From positions 1 through 5,006 of the forward strand of contig CABSAH010000127.1 in assembly GCA_902475645.1 (NCBI GenBank): a stretch of DNA of 5,006 bases. The letters are read 5' to 3'. Under the pieces are notes generated by a model. The model was not told where the DNA came from. It did not search any database and saw only the letters and a program-made list of their open reading frames with translations. Made by a program: the position numbers and the translations under genes. This DNA comes from an uncultured Christensenellaceae bacterium (GTDB lineage Bacteria > Bacillota > Clostridia > Christensenellales > CAG-138). Shown piece by piece: positions 4,714 through 5,006 of the stretch (the stretch's first letter is position 1; every line of letters begins with the position of its first letter).

Positions 4714-5006
4714 TCAACCGTCAAATACGACATAAATTGTTAAGCTATCGGGTATGTAGCTAATGCTCAAATACTTTTCTCCATTTGACAGAAGCGTGCC
4801 GATAGAAACATAGTTCTGTCCTTTGATTTTCTCCGACGTGTCCTCAATCACTAAAAAGCCCTCCTGCTCCAAAAGCTTCATATAGTCATTATAGTCGTTT
4901 TCAGCTATATCAACTATGTTGATGCTGCAATTTCCGCGCTCCGTATCAAGCATTGCCCACGCTACCGTGCCATTAGGTACAGGCAGTCCATCCGTATATT
5001 CGTTCT
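4714..5006 (-). CDS. Partial gene, C-terminal part of a DUF6591-like (putative lipo)protein
   Basis: The frame ending at TGA (complement of 4714-4716) has no stop up to the right window edge, so 97 codons with the 5' part missing are seen. An ATG at 4951-4953 has no ribosome binding site and is probably internal: the 17 codons upstream of it read NEYTDGLPVPNGTVAWA and look coding. The NEYT..LPVP opening, then an alternation of strands with DYNDYMKLLEQEGF (a helix before a strand, as in AENDY...Y...GF) and a final SLTIYVVFDG, resembles the conserved domain of DUF6591-type secreted lipoproteins of gut clostridia. This is from memory and is not verified. The function of that family is unknown. 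The signal peptide and lipobox, if any, would lie outside the window. It converges on the MATE gene and shares the hairpin 4606-4641. Confidence 0.7.
   Translation of the reverse strand, partial: NEYTDGLPVPNGTVAWAMLDTERGNCSINIVDIAENDYNDYMKLLEQEGFLVIEDTSEKIKGQNYVSIGTLLSNGEKYLSISYIPDSLTIYVVFDG

Overview
The window looks like ordinary chromosome of an anaerobic Bacillota (Clostridia-like) bacterium. I infer this from several signs: strong GGAGG-type ribosome binding sites, near-consensus sigma-A promoters with 17-bp spacers, a PadR plus HAAS/DUF4097 gene pair, a RecO with a four-cysteine zinc site, and a clostridial-type acyltransferase tail. The species cannot be named from this sequence alone. 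I see no insertion sequence, CRISPR array, phage gene or plasmid function.

Layout from left to right. The 3' end of a plus-strand GNAT-like acyltransferase gene (1-300) is cut by the window edge. A bidirectional terminator hairpin (329-357) separates it from a minus-strand tRNA-Val(CAC) (362-438), which has its own promoter (451-479). Next is a minus-strand two-gene operon, padR (2168 to 1833) followed 5 bases later by a HAAS-transmembrane-DUF4097 membrane protein (1827 to 526). It is driven from a consensus promoter (2204-2232) that is overlaid by inverted and direct copies of TATACCTTG. Diverging from it on the plus strand is recO (2328-3059), then a MATE-family multidrug exporter (3185-4561) with its own promoter and a hairpin in its leader. 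A perfect 14-bp hairpin (4606-4641) ends the MATE gene and faces a converging minus-strand gene (stop at 4714). That gene runs off the right edge and resembles the C-terminal domain of DUF6591-type lipoproteins.

Functionally the strongest unit is the padR/HAAS operon. A small winged-helix repressor is co-translated with a single-pass membrane protein that carries a cytoplasmic helical HAAS domain and an extracytoplasmic beta-solenoid of repeated V/I-S-G-D rungs. The promoter architecture suggests autorepression, and the arrangement suggests a membrane or envelope signal passed to PadR. Family members are known, so this is a recognised but thinly characterised type of system rather than a new one. 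The other genes (recO, MATE, tRNA) are housekeeping or common transport functions. No gene-free stretch exceeds 300 bases; the longest intergenic regions are about 150 bases and are described below.
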